DNA of 64,000 nt from Prosopocoilus inquinatus (GCA_036172665.1 CM069875.1:20863806-20927805); one strand, 5' to 3'. Positions 1 through 13,379 are shown, numbered from the stretch's first letter. The notes: generated by a model from the sequence alone, not told the origin. A program made the numbers and translations.

Positions 1-249
1 ATGATAAATTTTATGACAGAGAAAATTCACTTTTCAAATGTTTAAAAAATAAATTATGCTTTTCTTAAACCAATGTATCTGTACCTATCATTAAACATTT
101 AATAATTCTTGATTAGTATTAATAATTTTTAATATATGCCCGGGTTTAGAAAAAAAATCTGGTTACGCCCATGTACTTTTTTTAAAACATTCTATTCAAG
201 ATTGCTAAAGTCTAGGGTAGTACTTTTATTGCAAATATCTGTATGCATA

Positions 250-475
250 GGGGGTCTAATATCTATAACTTTTGAGATAAAATGCATTGAAGATTCAGAT
301 ATAAATTGGTTGATGGGCGCTTGTATTGTGTCAGAAAAGCAGTGAACTCGCGTAGAATATAACGATATACTAGCGTTTACCTTGAAATGAAACTGAAAAA
401 TGCTTTTATTTATAGCTTTCTACGGAAGAAATTTATAATACGCAATTTATTCATTTGAATTTCGGATTTGTTAAT
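250..475 (-). mobile_element. Dispersed TIR element, copy 1 (truncated)
   Basis: Reverse-orientation copy of the 380-bp family. It starts after TA at 248-249 with GGGGGTCTAATAT and runs to about 475, where homology ends. Confidence 0.7.
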
Positions 476-1706
476 ACAGAAACATAAAGTTATTAAAGCA
501 AGCTAGTAAATTTAGTAACTAGCATCATGTAGATCATTCTGTTTAGTACATGAGTAGAGCAATGAATTTGATAAGTATATTTAGTGAGGTAAATTTCTTA
601 GACAATTTGTCATCAGCTTTGTAGAGGACGGTTTAGTAAAGTATTTATTAATATCTGTCCAGGATGTGTCTAGTAAACCAATTGAAACCAAATACCATCA
701 TGTTACAATGAAAAACCAAACCTAAAATTTGCAGGTATAGAGGGAGAAAACGTAGTTGGAATACTTCTCGACGCACCTTCCAAATAGCCTTGCCAAACCC
801 ATTTTATTTTTATTTTTTCTTTTGCTCCTTATTTGTCCTCAAATTTTCAATCTTTTTGCAGATGTGCTACTGTATGACTATACAAGTATTAGTCTTTTGG
901 CATTCGCCTTACAAATTAGGAAATGCAGAAAGCTCAATTCGTATCGGTATGTATACCAACACGATACAAATCACGGGTATTCTGTTTCTCATAAAGAACC
1001 CATACCATACCGTATCACGAAAGTATTCTCACCTAATAGGTGCCCTATCAAGCATCAAGCTTAAGTTTTCTCTAATATTTTGCACTAATGTATTCTTGTT
1101 TTAATCGCTAAGTGTTTTTTTCCGTACCCAGGATGAATGGTTTAACCTTGTCACAACACTTTCTCTTCGCTATTACCACCTGTTTTAATTACCCAATTGC
1201 GTTTAACTAAACCTAAATATTCAGAACCACTATCTGGCCAACTATTTAACGTGAGTTAATTAAACTCAAGCGTAAGCGTTAAAAATCAGTTCGCCATGCA
1301 AACGGAGCAGATTTTTGTTTGATTAGATTGCATCAATCGCCTTGGTTCGGTTTAATGATCGTTCGCTATCGAGTTCCGAACATCATCTGCCGCGACTTCC
1401 AAGGTCTCTTTTAAAAAATCGCTTCGTATTTCACTTATCCGCTTCGTTAGCAATTATTGTAGAATACGCATCAGTTGGCATGTCGGAAATCTTCGGCGTC
1501 TGTGTATTATGCATTCACGATCGCCCTAAAACTTCGTTGTACGTATGTTGTAACACCTGCTACTTTGCACGTGCTGTTCAAATCAATTTCAAACAATGGG
1601 GAAACGTAATTCTCTTTAACATTTCTATTTGTTTTTAAGAAGTATAAGATTATAAGCAAACTAGTAAATAAAACAAAATGATTTTTCTGAGACAACTAAT
1701 AATATA

Positions 1707-1762
<56 letters not shown>

Positions 1763-2143
1763 CTTTCCTAGCAGCTGAGACGCAGAGTTATTTTTGTCAA
1801 AATCATTTTTCCAAAGAATCAAGAAGAAATATTGTGCACAAATGAAGTACCAGTTATACTCAGGCTGTAGTGGTTTGCTTTCAAGTAACTCTGGTATAAT
1901 TTGTAGGATTGAAGGGAAATTACATAAACAAGTAACTGAAACTTTCTTTCTCTATTTGAATTGTTTCATTCATAAATTCAAAAATTGGTAGTTGCAGAGC
2001 TGTTTGCTTTTTTCCGTATACTTTTTAGACGTATTATACTTATACTCTGTTTCTTTAATTCGGAGTACTTTGAAATTTTGGCGCTAAAAACATTGTCATT
2101 GGTGAATTCGAAACAACACAGTAGAGTTAATTAAAGGCTTATG
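476..2143. other. No gene seen
   Basis: AT-rich, apart from the (TA)n tract at 1699-1761. The less AT-rich stretch 1230-1480 has homeodomain-like TTAATTAA sites and could be regulatory. Confidence 0.4.
1699..1761. repeat. (TA)n microsatellite
   Basis: About 60 bp of nearly pure TA repeat with one phase break (tatatattatata). Confidence 0.9.
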
Positions 2144-2436
2144 TACTGTCAGCCCATGTATTTCGCCTTTTTCAAAGTGATTTTGTGGGGATTAACATGT
2201 TTTACTATCAAAAATTCCGTTATAAAAAGATTTTCTTAATGGGAAAAAAATTGCAAAATTTCACAATTTATTTCTGGTTTCCGCCTGTATTACGTCACAA
2301 GTTCTTCTTTCTGATGACGTTCCCATTTTGTCAAGAAAAATCTTCCTGAGGGTTACTGCTGTTAACGATGTCCAGACGATGGAGCAGACCTGAGAAAGTC
2401 GTTTTGAAAGAAAAGGCGAAATGTCTGCAGAAAGTA
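2144..2436. mobile_element. Possible 293-bp TIR element
   Basis: Imperfect inverted ends: left tactgtcagcccatg then atttcgccttttt, right complement aaaggcgaaatgtctgcag then aaagta. It has no ORF of note. The arms are diverged, so the call is tentative. Confidence 0.35.
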
Positions 2437-3713
2437 GAATTTGCGGTGCGATACGTACGAAAGCCAGAAGATACACAACGAAATCCCTTAAGTAATTAAT
2501 TAATGTTACTTTTTAGTAAATCTCCGGATAAAAGACATCCTATCTCTTGGTAGACGTTGATCGTTTCTATTACCTACCTACCTATTCTATTATTTTTTCT
2601 AAGATGTAATTTTTGAACAAGAAAATAAACAACTGGATATCATTATTTATCTGTTTTCCTGTAATCGTGCAGTTTCAAAATTAGATGTGTTTAAGAACTA
2701 AAAGATATGTTGCTCGATTTTTTTCTTAATTATGCAATTACATTTCATTTCTTTCATTAAGTATACTCTTTTCTAAACTTCCTGCTACACCTATACGTTC
2801 CGTTTCTACGTATCGGTCTCACGATTTATTGAATCATGTTTTACACGCTGTGAATAATAAAAGCCATAAAGGTATGCAGTCGACGTCTTGATGTCTCTCT
2901 TACGTGGAAAAAATCATGAGGTGAATTCAGAAACACGTACATACATGTGTGTCTTTATTACTGTGTTTTCTGTGTTTGCTGTGGTTCGCTGTGCAGCTAG
3001 ACGGACGCGTTCCGAATCAAATTCGCGATCAGGTACCTAAAAAATCGTTGCTCATGTCTTACACGTCTCACAACGATACATTTTGAATTCAATTGTTTCG
3101 TCGTAAAAATGTATGCGATTTCATTTCAAACGAGGTACTTTAAAACATTATAAAAGCCGAAGCAGTTCGGTTTAAAGTCATGGGGTCGGTTGCTCAGTCA
3201 CTGTTTAACGTTAGTCTTCAGTTAGCTTAAATCTGTTCCTATGTAAAAAAAAAAACTGAAGATTAAACTGTGACTCAGAAACCGGGTCATAGTAACAAAA
3301 AAGAGGTGTTCGGTTTAAAGTCAGAGTTACAAAAAAAAGATGTATTCGTTTTTAATCACTTTTTGCTTTTGTATTAATATTTGATTTGATTTCACAAAGA
3401 CGAGGTAGCACTGAAAATAGGGTTATGAAAGCAGTGGTCTTTTTATTTTTTATACCGAGGGTCCTGTAACACTGTGATGTAATGTCACTCCTTCACCTAC
3501 GTAATAATCGTTTCAAAAATATTGGATATTCAATATTTAATAAAATGGGTGTTCCATATTTAATTTTATTTATTATTATCTATGAGGCTATCCGAAAAAT
3601 GTCGTCTACCAGACTAATTCAGAAACTGTAGAATGACTACTACTTATTTTTGAAGTTGAAAAATTAATTTAAAATATTTTTAAAATTTAAGTAGGCTGAA
3701 AAGAAATGGTTAC
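2437..3713. other. No gene seen
   Basis: A repeated phrase tcggtttaaagtca occurs at 3168 and 3310. Nothing else structured. Confidence 0.4.
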
Positions 3714-5847
3714 ATTATTACCAGAGCCTATTCGAAATGATTCCAGAACACGTAACTGCCTTCCTCAACGCGATTCAGCACCGATCCTGACGGGATATGC
3801 AGCACTCGTTAACCGCGGCGGAACACTAGTTGGCTCCCGCGATCAGTTTTGAGAAAAGGGTGGTAGATGAGTTGGCTCCCGTGCCTTATACTAGTTGGCT
3901 CCCTTTTCGTATAATTAGCTCCGACGTATTTATAAGATTAAGGAAGATTAAATAGAAAATTTAGTATAAAATAAATTTATTTACTTGTAATTTAGGTATC
4001 TAAGTTATTTCTGTTAAGGTGAGTATCTTGGAGACATACATTTCATAAACTCAAAATTTGAAATTATGTTTTAGTTTAATAGTTTTATTTTGGTATCAAT
4101 GAAATGTTTTTTTTTTTGAAATAATTTTTTTCCTGTATTCTTTCTTTTTAATAGATGAATTGCTACATAAAGGTGCGTTTAGATTTGAGCACGAACGAGC
4201 TGAGCATACGCGCACGGCATTCGTTCGCGCTCACCAGCATTTATTTTCTGGCGCATGGGCTGATCCAGTTGTTCGCGCACACAACGGACGACAAAATAGC
4301 AGCGGCTGTATAATTGTGATTCATATTTTAATAAAAAAAATAAATTCGAACGAGACATCGACTTTCGTGGCAAACGCCTAATTTTTATGAGACAAAATAA
4401 ATTACTACTTATTATTTAGTGTCAGAGAGTTGTCATAAGTAATTCAAAAATTTTACTACAATGACTAAAATCGCCCCAATAAACATTTTATCTTTTTTCG
4501 TGCTTCCGCACTGTCTAAATTTTCAATATTTAATTTGTTCACAAGCTCCTGGTAGGTCATTTTTTAAAAATAATATTTTGCGTGCTTCACATTCCATAAA
4601 ATAGGCAGTTTTTCATAATCTTGCAAAGCAACGAAGCTGTTTCATTGGTCCATTCCATGGCTAACTGAAAATTCAGAAACCTTTTCTGCGAGGACTGTGT
4701 CGCGTGGCTTTCAATATGCGACTTTTTTCTCGTTCAAACTACGCATTCATGCGTGAAGCAATTAATTCCTTTGAGCACGTACCCGAGACCGACATCAAGC
4801 GGCTCGCTCTGCCAGCCATTCGCGCATGATGTGCGTGCGCGCATAGCCGTTTACACTTGAGCGTTCGCGGAGGATCAGTACGTGCGTGCTCAAGTCTAAA
4901 CGCGCCTTAAGAGTGAATTTGCTTATTCGGTAACAAAAAAAAGGCGAGTGGGATGTAGTGTTCGTTTTCCAGGCCATGGACAGTAAAAAGTTGACAAAAG
5001 AAATTTTGCTGCACATTTAAATATTCCATCAACGTAAATCGTTGACACCTTACTTAAAAATTTTAAGTTGCTTTCGCACGAAAAAGCCACAAAATTATTA
5101 TCCACATCATTTTCACCAAGAAATATTTCTCCCTTATTTGTTTTAATATAGATACTATTCATATATCGGTAGCTGCTTTTCTCTTAACCGAATTGCTTAA
5201 TTTTTGCCTGTTTAAAGATTTGCAGACACACTGGACCATGGTTATGTACTTTGTTATGTTCTATTATATTGTCATTTGAACCGTGAGTTTTAGGAAATAA
5301 CTTTCACCCACGTTTTGCACAATGCTCTCTTTCCACATTCTCACATAATATCTTGTGGAAATTATATTTAAAATTATTCAAAACAATTACAGGTTTCCCT
5401 TTTTCACTCAACATTTCTTCGACAAGTTCCATTGTGAATGTCCAAGTTAACTAATTATCATTGTGTTTATTTTCAAGTTATATTAACGAAAATTTCCTAC
5501 CCCTAAATTTTGGGCCAATCAAATTCTCAAGTGAAACTCTCTTTATTGGACATTAAATTTAGCCGGAAAAGCTTATCTGCGGGAATATTTTGATTACTCC
5601 TTCTTACTGAGAGAATTTATAATAATAAAAATTTCTTGAAGGTTTTAGAATGTAAATACTGGGAACTAGCACAAATCTTCGGAGCCAATTAGCACATGTC
5701 TTCGGAGCCAACTAACCTGTAACCTTTTTCTATGGGAAGATTAAAAATTGACCACCGGGGCCAACTAGTATGTAGCCGAGCGCGGAACCCCTCTACCCAT
5801 TCCATGCCAACGAAAACTGAAATAAATTTAATAGGCTCTGGTTATTA
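3714..5847. mobile_element. 2.1-kb inverted-repeat element with subterminal motif arrays
   Basis: Terminal inverted repeats ATTATTACCAGAGCCTATT (3714-3732) and the complement ending 5847. Inside the left end AGTTGGCTCC occurs at 3828, 3870 and 3893 with a variant near 3913. Inside the right end the complement occurs at 5681 (variant), 5704 and 5757 (variant). This is the layout of transposase-binding subterminal repeats. No transposase frame survives; the interior holds another TIR element (4168-4910). The superfamily is not assigned. Confidence 0.65.
4168..4910. mobile_element. 743-bp nested TIR element
   Basis: Ends TAAAGGTGCGTTTAGATTTG and the complement of TAAGGCGCGTTTAGACTTG, ~27 bp with few mismatches, nested in the 3714-5847 element. 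GC-richer ends contain several copies of cgcgc/gcgcg and tgagca(c). Open frames here are not conserved-looking. Confidence 0.7.
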
Positions 5848-6194
5848 CTTATAACTGTAATTAAGTGAAAAATCTTGATCGACTGCCACCACTTTTGTTC
5901 AGAGCCGTGGTGTCGTAAACGGTGTCACTGCATGGTGCATCGTGTATTGCATTAAATTTTGTGCACGATACTGGAGTCCGATGAGTCAGTGAAGTAGAAG
6001 GTAAATCAAGCGCGTTTCAAGAACTTTCGCCGAACTATACTTATAGCCTATTATGTGAAGCCATAGACATACATCTACAATTTAAACTTTGACTGTATTT
6101 GTTAGTAATGTTTATCTTTATAAACCATAAATATGCCGATATTCATTATATGTATAGTTTTTGCGATGGTAACGCTGCAATGAAGTACGTTGTT

Positions 6195-7784
6195 AAGCTG
6201 AACGTCCACTAGAGGGGTCGATTAGAGCGGCGCGGCTCCCGAACGAAATGCAGGTAAATCATATCGCGCCACGCCGCACAGTGGGCGAAATTAAGGAATT
6301 AGCTGGATAAAAATGTAAAATGGCTCTTATTTCAACATTTTTTTTTGGGTTTATATTGATGAATATCAATGAATAGTAACGAGTGTCTAAATAAAAATCT
6401 GGTCAAGTAGGCTATGACCGAGAATTTGTTCGCTGCATGCACGTCGCTTCTAAGTTCATCTGCGAGGCTGTCAGATGTAACGTCAAAATTTGCTGTTGAA
6501 TAATCAAGTTTTCCGTTACTTTTACTTAATTATTTTTTATAAATGGCAACATGTTAATTTTTGGAAGCCTATTTAAAAGTTATGTTTACATTTAGCTGGA
6601 CACTGAAATAACATTTAACGAATTATCATATGAGGGTTTATGTCTTTGCTGAAAGTACAAAATTATCTAAGACGTACAGACCTTGTTTGTGAATTTTTCC
6701 ACAGCCTGCTTGACCAGTTTTTTATTTAGACACTTGTTATACTCAGTTATATAATTCACTTAAGGTATGCCATGAAAACAACATAGTTCATCTGTTAAAG
6801 CGGTAATACCCACGTCAATATTATGTAGCTAAAACTTCTCCTTTTTCACTTAATAAGTAATTTTAACACAGGAAAAGTACATATGCTATAAAATTATGAT
6901 TTTGGGTTCACATTTTACATTATAAATAGTTAATATTTGATTTAGACTGTTATAAAATTGTGTTTTTGTCGGACTTTGAACGAATCATCAGAACATTTTT
7001 CACTTACTCAGGAAGTTTACAAAGTTTTGATTTTTTGCAGAAATATTTGCGTTTTTGTGCCATTTTTTAAATTATAGCCGTCTATATTTGACAATATTTT
7101 TTCTGATTTCAAGCAGAATAATACACTTCTGTTTGCATTTCTTTGTTTTTTTTGTGTCATTTTAAAATTATATCCGTCTAGGTTTAACAATATTTATGAA
7201 TTGAAATAGAACAGTACATTACTGTTAGAAATAAGAAAATATGTTGCGAAATCTAGACGGCTATAATTTTCAAAATGGCGCAAAAAGGCAAATTTTTCTG
7301 CAAAAACTTAAAACCTGTTACTTCTTGATTAAGTGGAAAAAGTTTCAAGAATACCATTTTTTTACTATTCTTTTAGAGACACTTTCAAAGATAAAAGAGT
7401 TCTGGTGATTCGTTCAAAATCCGACAAAAACACAATTTTATAACAGTGTAAATCAAATATTAACTGTTTATAACTAAAAATGTTAACCCAAAATCATAAG
7501 TTTACAGCATATATACTTTTCCTGTGTTAAAATCACTTATTAAATGAGATAGTTTTAGCTACGTATATTGACGCGCTGTTTAAATTTCCGCGTTCGGCCA
7601 TTATCGCCATTATTAACAGATGAACCAGGTTAACTTCAAGGCATATTTTGAGTGAATTATGTAACTGAATATATATAATATTGCGATAAAAGCCTTTTTA
7701 CATTTTTGTCCAGCTAATTCCTAGATTTCGCCCACTCTGCGCCGCGCGCCGCTTAAACTTACCGCCCTAATGGACGCTCAGCTT
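6195..7784. mobile_element. 1.6-kb foldback element with arms of ~550 bp
   Basis: Left end AAGCTGAACGTCCACTAG pairs with right end CTAATGGACGCTCAGCTT. The arms stay recognisable (ggaattagctgga, ttttaacacaggaaaagta, ttttgtcgga) from 6195 to about 7100 and from about 7240 to 7784, apart from a nested element at 6383-6733. It has no coding frame. A transcript would form a long double-stranded hairpin. Confidence 0.85.
6383..6733. mobile_element. 351-bp MITE nested in the foldback
   Basis: TIRs of ~31 bp start GTGTCTAAATAAAAATCTGG and end with the complement at 6733. The right arm of the host foldback lacks this segment, so it inserted after the foldback formed. Confidence 0.82.
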
Positions 7785-7884
7785 TTGATTCTCAAATCGA
7801 TGACACTCACACCGTCGAGTTTTTCAACATGTTCACGACTGTTTGTGTCAATATGATAGTTTCCTCAAAACAACTACGAATACA

Positions 7885-8073
7885 GTTCAATTCAGGAAAG
7901 AATACATGAACGTCATATGCGAAACTCGTTTATTTCAGGTGGTTGCACTACGTCAATCAGCACTACGCGAATATTTATGTGTCGGAAAGTTCAAATACGA
8001 ATTAACGTAATGCAACCACCTCAAATAGACAAGTTCCGAATATGACGTGCATGTATTCTTTCCTGAATTGAAC
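7885..8073. mobile_element. 189-bp hairpin MITE
   Basis: Arms of ~70 bp: left gttcaattcaggaaagaata, right its complement, continuing through the ggtggttgca segment. Loop ~45 nt. No ORF. Confidence 0.82.
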
Positions 8074-9262
8074 AGTACTAACCGTCCAGCGGCTTTATTC
8101 TTAAGTCACTAAAGTCGTATGCAAAACTGACGTCAAAATGACGCAATTCTCGAACGATCTGTCGTGCGACTTGAGAATAGGGTGGGGCCCTATTTCATAA
8201 ATAAACATATTTTTAAAATTTACAGAAAATCAACTCAAACTTCCCATATTATTCCTGCTAATTCCAATCGTTCCTACAAACAAAAGCCATCAGCATTGCA
8301 TAGTTATATTCATAGGCTTTTCACTGTACCTCTTCTGTCATAATCTGATACAAGATTTCAAAACTGAAGTTAATATTTAGCAACAAATTGCATGCATTTT
8401 TTCAGACATTTACAAGTTCATAATCATACATTTTCTACAGATAAAGGTTTTTTTAGTTTTACACTCATTTAGAAATTTTTAAAAGTATATAAGTTAACAG
8501 GTTTTTGTCATTAAACTTAAAATCCACGCATGATTTTCCCATTTATTTCGAACGCTTCAATCGCCTTCAAATCTGGATTTGCCTCAGAGAATGAATATTT
8601 TTCATTGAAAATAATCCCGCATCCGTTAAATTTCTGTTCAAAGTAACACCTCAAAAAGATAGTTTGGAGAACTATTAACCAGTATAGTATTCATCCTTTT
8701 CACATTCAGCCTCTTCAAGCTCCCAAAATTATGCTAAACACATGGAATTTTGCCAATGGATTACTGAACATCAACATCTAATTAGCAAAATTTTGTTCAC
8801 AAAACAAGGAGTAATGAATACGGAAAACAATTTCAGCACCAGTTTTCAGTACCGGTTTTCAGTAAACATTTGATACGGCATGATTGATAACACACCCCTT
8901 AGTCCATTCGTTTTTGGAAACATACTAATTACTGACAGATATCTAATTTTTTGCATAATCATTTGTCGGATATGGTGGAAGATCTACCTTTTGCAGTCGG
9001 ACAGAGCATCTAAATTGTAAGTATTAAGTACCTATTTATTTCTCAATGTTGTTTTTTTACTATGCATATGGTATCAGCGTGATGGCACCCCATGTCTCTT
9101 GCAATATCAGACGCTTTCGACATTTGTTGTACCAGTGATATGGGTCATCTCATCCAGCTGAAGCTCTATTTAAAATCCCCTTCTTATGCGAAGTTTTTCG
9201 TATTTTAATTATATTATTAATCATTAAAAATATGAAGCAAAATATAAGATTAGGTTAATTAA

Positions 9263-9312
9263 ATATATATTATATATCAATATATATCATATATATCATA
9301 TATATATATCAA
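9263..9312. repeat. AT-rich simple repeat
   Basis: Imperfect tatatatcata repeats. Confidence 0.8.
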
Positions 9313-10302
9313 TTATTATATTCGAGTGTTATTGCAAGGTGAAACAATGTACCGCATCCCTGGCATAATAAATTATAAATTGATTCAAAAACAAAATATT
9401 ATATATCACGAGAGACCGTCAGAATGCCCCCACCTCTGCGCCTAGGTATTCGGTTTTATGCATGTAAATTCAAGCGCATGAGACAATTTCCCATTTACTG
9501 CTTTGATGGCACTCCAGCATATTGTACTGCAGTGTAAGGCGATTTTTAAAGCAACGATTTGCAGGTCGGGTAATTGATACAGAAATTCACGTTTAGTCCC
9601 AAAGGTCTCAAGGCCTAAAAGTTTAGATTATTATTTATGGCGTATGAAATAATTACTGTATCACACCATTTCAGATACCGTACAAGAACTCCGACAGCAA
9701 CTTTTTGAGCTCGCACAATGAATTAGAAATAACAATGAGGTTTATTCTATAACATTGATATGGACTTGAAACGTATCAATTATTGTTATGTATCAAGTGA
9801 CCTTACAGAAACGGTATTCTGTAAACAGTTTCGTAACAACTTGCAATCCCTATCAAGTTAATATGCGTCTCTCCTCAATTGGCGGTCGGCAATCCATTTG
9901 AATTGTTATGAAATCGTGTCAAGTTCTCTTCAATTATTGAATATGAATTAATATGCATATCAGTGTCACAGAATAGCCCTGAATAACATGTTACAAAAGA
10001 TCTCATTTGAAGCGCACTAAAATGTATTTAGCAAACAATGGGGCTCATTTTGAGATAAAGTTTAAAAATTCTGAAAATTACAAAACACGTATTCTTGAAC
10101 AACGGTTGGCTTTACTAGAGTTTTTTTTTTACTGATTTGAGTTGATTATTGCGTGAATGATTAGAACTTTAAATTAAAAAAAATAAAAAATGAACATTAC
10201 TCACCCAGCATTTCTGAAACTGTTTACTTTTAAACAAAACTTTATTAGTGTTTTTTACTTAGTTTGAATCGATTATCACGTGGGTGTCACCGAACATCTA
10301 TA

Positions 10303-10568
10303 TAGGGTGTTTTGAAATTGCCAGTACAAAAAAAATGGTAGTTGGTGATGGGGAATTGGCAAAAAAAATTCCTTTAGTTTTTGAGATAAAAATTACTCAA
10401 AATTTGACCAAAATTGTTGGTGCGCCACTGAGTTAAGGTAAGAAGGTGTCACAACAGTCACAACTCGGTACATTATTATTACCGAAATGAATGCCGCTTA
10501 CACAAATAATGAGTTGACTGGCATGGTGAAAAATTTTTTTTTTGTACTAGCTATTTTCAAACACCCTA
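10303..10568. mobile_element. 266-bp MITE (GGGTGTTT family)
   Basis: TIRs TAGGGTGTTTTGAAATTGCC against the complement of aatagctagtacaaa..., flanked by TA. The interior resembles 53574-53940 and the right end of 50569-51970 (aaaattactcaaaatttg, cttacacaaataatgag), so these form one family. Confidence 0.75.
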
Positions 10569-11135
10569 TATACACTTGAGGTAATTTCAAGTAGTATTAA
10601 CATTGGCACGATTCTTTATTTTCTTTTTATGCCTTCACAGATATTGTTTTCTTTTATTTTCTTTTTCTCCCCCATGTTTATTTGGTAGTATAACAATCTG
10701 TACTGGAAACAACTTTCTTGCCTTGTTAAGCAATAATGTCCAGCAAAGATAATGTTTCTTTTCCATTAGGATGATTTCACTGAAGTGCTGTTATAAAGCA
10801 TTATCGTATTATAGTTTTGGTTTTGAAAATCTTGCAAATATACACTTCTAAATAAGGACCATTCGTATTAACTGTTCCTAACTTTAAATTTAACGCAGGT
10901 GTTCCCTATTTATAAGTTATTCAAAACATTTCGATTCTACCACGTAGAACAACATATAAGACAAGTATTGTTTAGAAGTATTTGAAATTTCAGTGGCATT
11001 CTTTAAATAAGGCGTGGATTAGACAAGTGTAAATTGAATATAATCAGGTGTATTGGTGTAGATATTAATATAATAAACTTATGTATGTATTTCAAACCTT
11101 TCTCTAGAATTTTCCCCTACTGCATTCAATGATCT

Positions 11136-11171
11136 AATTAAGTCCCTGTACTACGGTACAGGGACTTAATT
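11136..11171. repeat. Perfect 16-bp stem, 4-nt loop hairpin
   Basis: AATTAAGTCCCTGTAC, loop TACG, then the exact complement. Isolated; function unknown. Confidence 0.85.
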
Positions 11172-11630
11172 CCCTAATATTTCCCCGTTTTTGTAATAGG
11201 TATTATTTTGTTTTCTACATGTATCACCTACAGCAGAGTAAGAATTTTATTTTGTTAACTGGAATAATCGAGCATGTTTATCTGTCAGACCACCGAGAAG
11301 TTCATTTTTACTAAATCGATGACTTTGTTTTTATGTTTCTAAAGTTTCACACAAGTTGTTCTCAGTGTTGTTATCTCTTTCTTATTACTTCTAGTTACTT
11401 GTGCTACTACTTCTGATCATGCAGTCGAATACTTCATGAACTTTTTCAGACACAGATGTTTTAATGAGTTTTCAGCCTGCTATCATTTGAAATAATCTTC
11501 AGATAAAATTTGAATTTAGATTGTTTGTCATAAAAAATACAAAATAAAGGGAAGACTATTAAAAAAGGTTAATATTTTTCATATTATTCTCAACAGCTCC
11601 TCAAATGTTATTTAAATATGTAATAAATAT

Positions 11631-11960
11631 TGTGATGATTCATCAACATTAATTGGCGGAGACTACACTCGCCGGAGCCTAACGTGTCATAATCCCGACA
11701 GTCTGTCTATTTTTAAGACATATTTTTCTGGGGAACTCCACAGACGCAGACGGCAAGACACTCTCGAACGTTCAATAGGTGGACGGAATTCTCCAGACTA
11801 GAAGCTCCGACAAAAACAGCCCGGCTATAAAAAGACGCTTGCGGACAATGGAGTCAGTCATCGACAAATTGAAGTAGTCAATCGCTCGACTTTTGTTAAG
11901 ATAAATTATTTATAACTGTGGTGTATTCAATAAAATATTGATAATTAGTTTTAGTTTCAT
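11631..11960 (+). promoter_or_regulatory. Core promoter, possible solo LTR fragment
   Basis: TATAAAAA at 11826-11833 and an arthropod initiator TCAGT at 11854-11858, with its A 30 bp from the start of the TATA box: the canonical spacing. An AATAAA-type signal lies at ~11930. The segment from TGTGATGATTC (about 11631) is more GC-rich than its flanks. Together this fits the U3-R of an LTR retroelement. No primer-binding site, second LTR or confident terminal CA was found, so it could also be another promoter. Confidence 0.5.
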
Positions 11961-12074
11961 CGAGTATAACTTTAAAACGAACCCTGAAAACGTAATATGT
12001 TGGGTTCTTCAAAAAAAAAAAAAAAATACTTTTGCTGTGTAACTTAATAAAGAAACATCCCGAACATTCTTTGC

Positions 12075-12225
12075 TGTTTTCTTTTATATTTTGCACCCTA
12101 CCTAGAGGTTTTGTTTTAGAAACTACACAAAAACTTTAAATGCAAAACTTATAAGGCTTTGTTTATTTTATCTTTCAGAGTTATCAAATGAAACAAAAGC
12201 GCACTGCAAAGTGGAGAAAAATACA
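12075..12225 (+). repeat. Partial copy of the 295-bp MITE at 20701-20995
   Basis: Shares ttttatattttgca, acctagag, aaaaactttaaatgcaaaa and aagcgcactgca with 20701-20850 in the same order. The right half is missing. Confidence 0.6.
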
Positions 12226-12229
12226 GTTT

Positions 12230-13379
12230 GTGTGTTTTGTAAGGAACAGCCTAGATACGGTACAAAAAAAAAACTGTGCAGTTGAACATAATTTTAAATT
12301 ATATAGAATGCAGGCTGCACAACCTTTATTGATATTTTTTTTGATAAAATGTACACAAAATGTCATTTTCGAACTTCCTGCGTACTAGAGACCATCCAGT
12401 AGCTATCATAATCCGAATAGGTGGGATTCAGAAAATAATTTGAAATAATGAAACAGAAACAGATAAAATTTAAATAGAAAGGAGACTGTAAGAAAATATC
12501 TTTAAGTAGTTAAAAAATAGAAAAATGGAAGGAAAGGAATTAATAATGACAGTGTCTATTTAAGTAAGACAGACTGATATGTTGATTATTAAAAGAGATC
12601 ACTTCAATTAAAGTCAAAGAAGAATAGGATTTATAATAGAGTAAATAAGTAGAAAAAAATTAATTTTAAAAATACAAATAATAACAAATATTCCATTTGA
12701 ACGTCAAATATAAATAGATAATGTTATAGAAAATATTCGAATTTGTAAATACGTAGAACATATTTTAAAAAGGCAGGGCAAACCCAAAGATCGAAAATTA
12801 AGAATAGAATAAAAGTAAGTTGAACTGCTGGACAAGATTGTCTTGTGTCCTTAGAGCTCGGCTGACTTGCATACAAAATTTAATGCAGGATTAAATTTAA
12901 TCCTAAGTTAGATGTGATAGACATCATGACGAACAGCACATTGTGTGTCGTAATCTATGTTGTTTTAAATTACCAAGCCACCCTAAGTGAAGCAAATATC
13001 GTATGGAGTGGAAACAAAATATGTAATAAATCACATATCACACTATTTTTTTAATTGACGTCCAAAGTGCTGTGAATGGTGTACATTTCATAATTTTTAA
13101 GATAAGGCAGAAAAAAATGTCAAGACTTAGGCCTGCGTGACACTGCAACATTTGATGTAAAATCTTCTACAAAGTCAGAGAGACGGGCTACCACTGTGAA
13201 TGTTCAAGGGTTGAAATCTGAAAACGATAAACTTAATACTCTTATTATAAAAATAGGTACATACATGAAAATTGAAATGTATAGAGATAAGAATTCAATT
13301 TCAATAAAAACTACTGGAAAATTATTCTTATTAAATAATAGGCAGGAATTTGTAATTTTTCCAATTTTTTTTTTCTGTA
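12230..13379. other. No gene seen
   Basis: A-rich on the plus strand. No domain, repeat boundary or RNA gene recognised. Confidence 0.4.

Larger units (their letters stand above)
8090..11630. other. No gene seen
   Basis: AT-rich intronic-looking sequence. Holds only the simple repeat at 9263, the MITE at 10303 and the hairpin at 11136. Confidence 0.4.

Noticed and set aside
2306..2345. CTGATGA followed by a GAAAAA run as a hammerhead
   Set aside because: No stem II between the two motifs and no stem I pairing.
3149..3199. TATAAAAG plus TCAGTC as a promoter
   Set aside because: Spacing is about 45 bp, too far for a TATA-initiator pair.
3255..3300. CTGAAGA with a later GAAAC near 3285
   Set aside because: The intervening bases do not form stem II; treated as chance.
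5975..6000. CCGATGAGTC as a hammerhead core
   Set aside because: C3-U4 mismatch and no GAAAC partner downstream.
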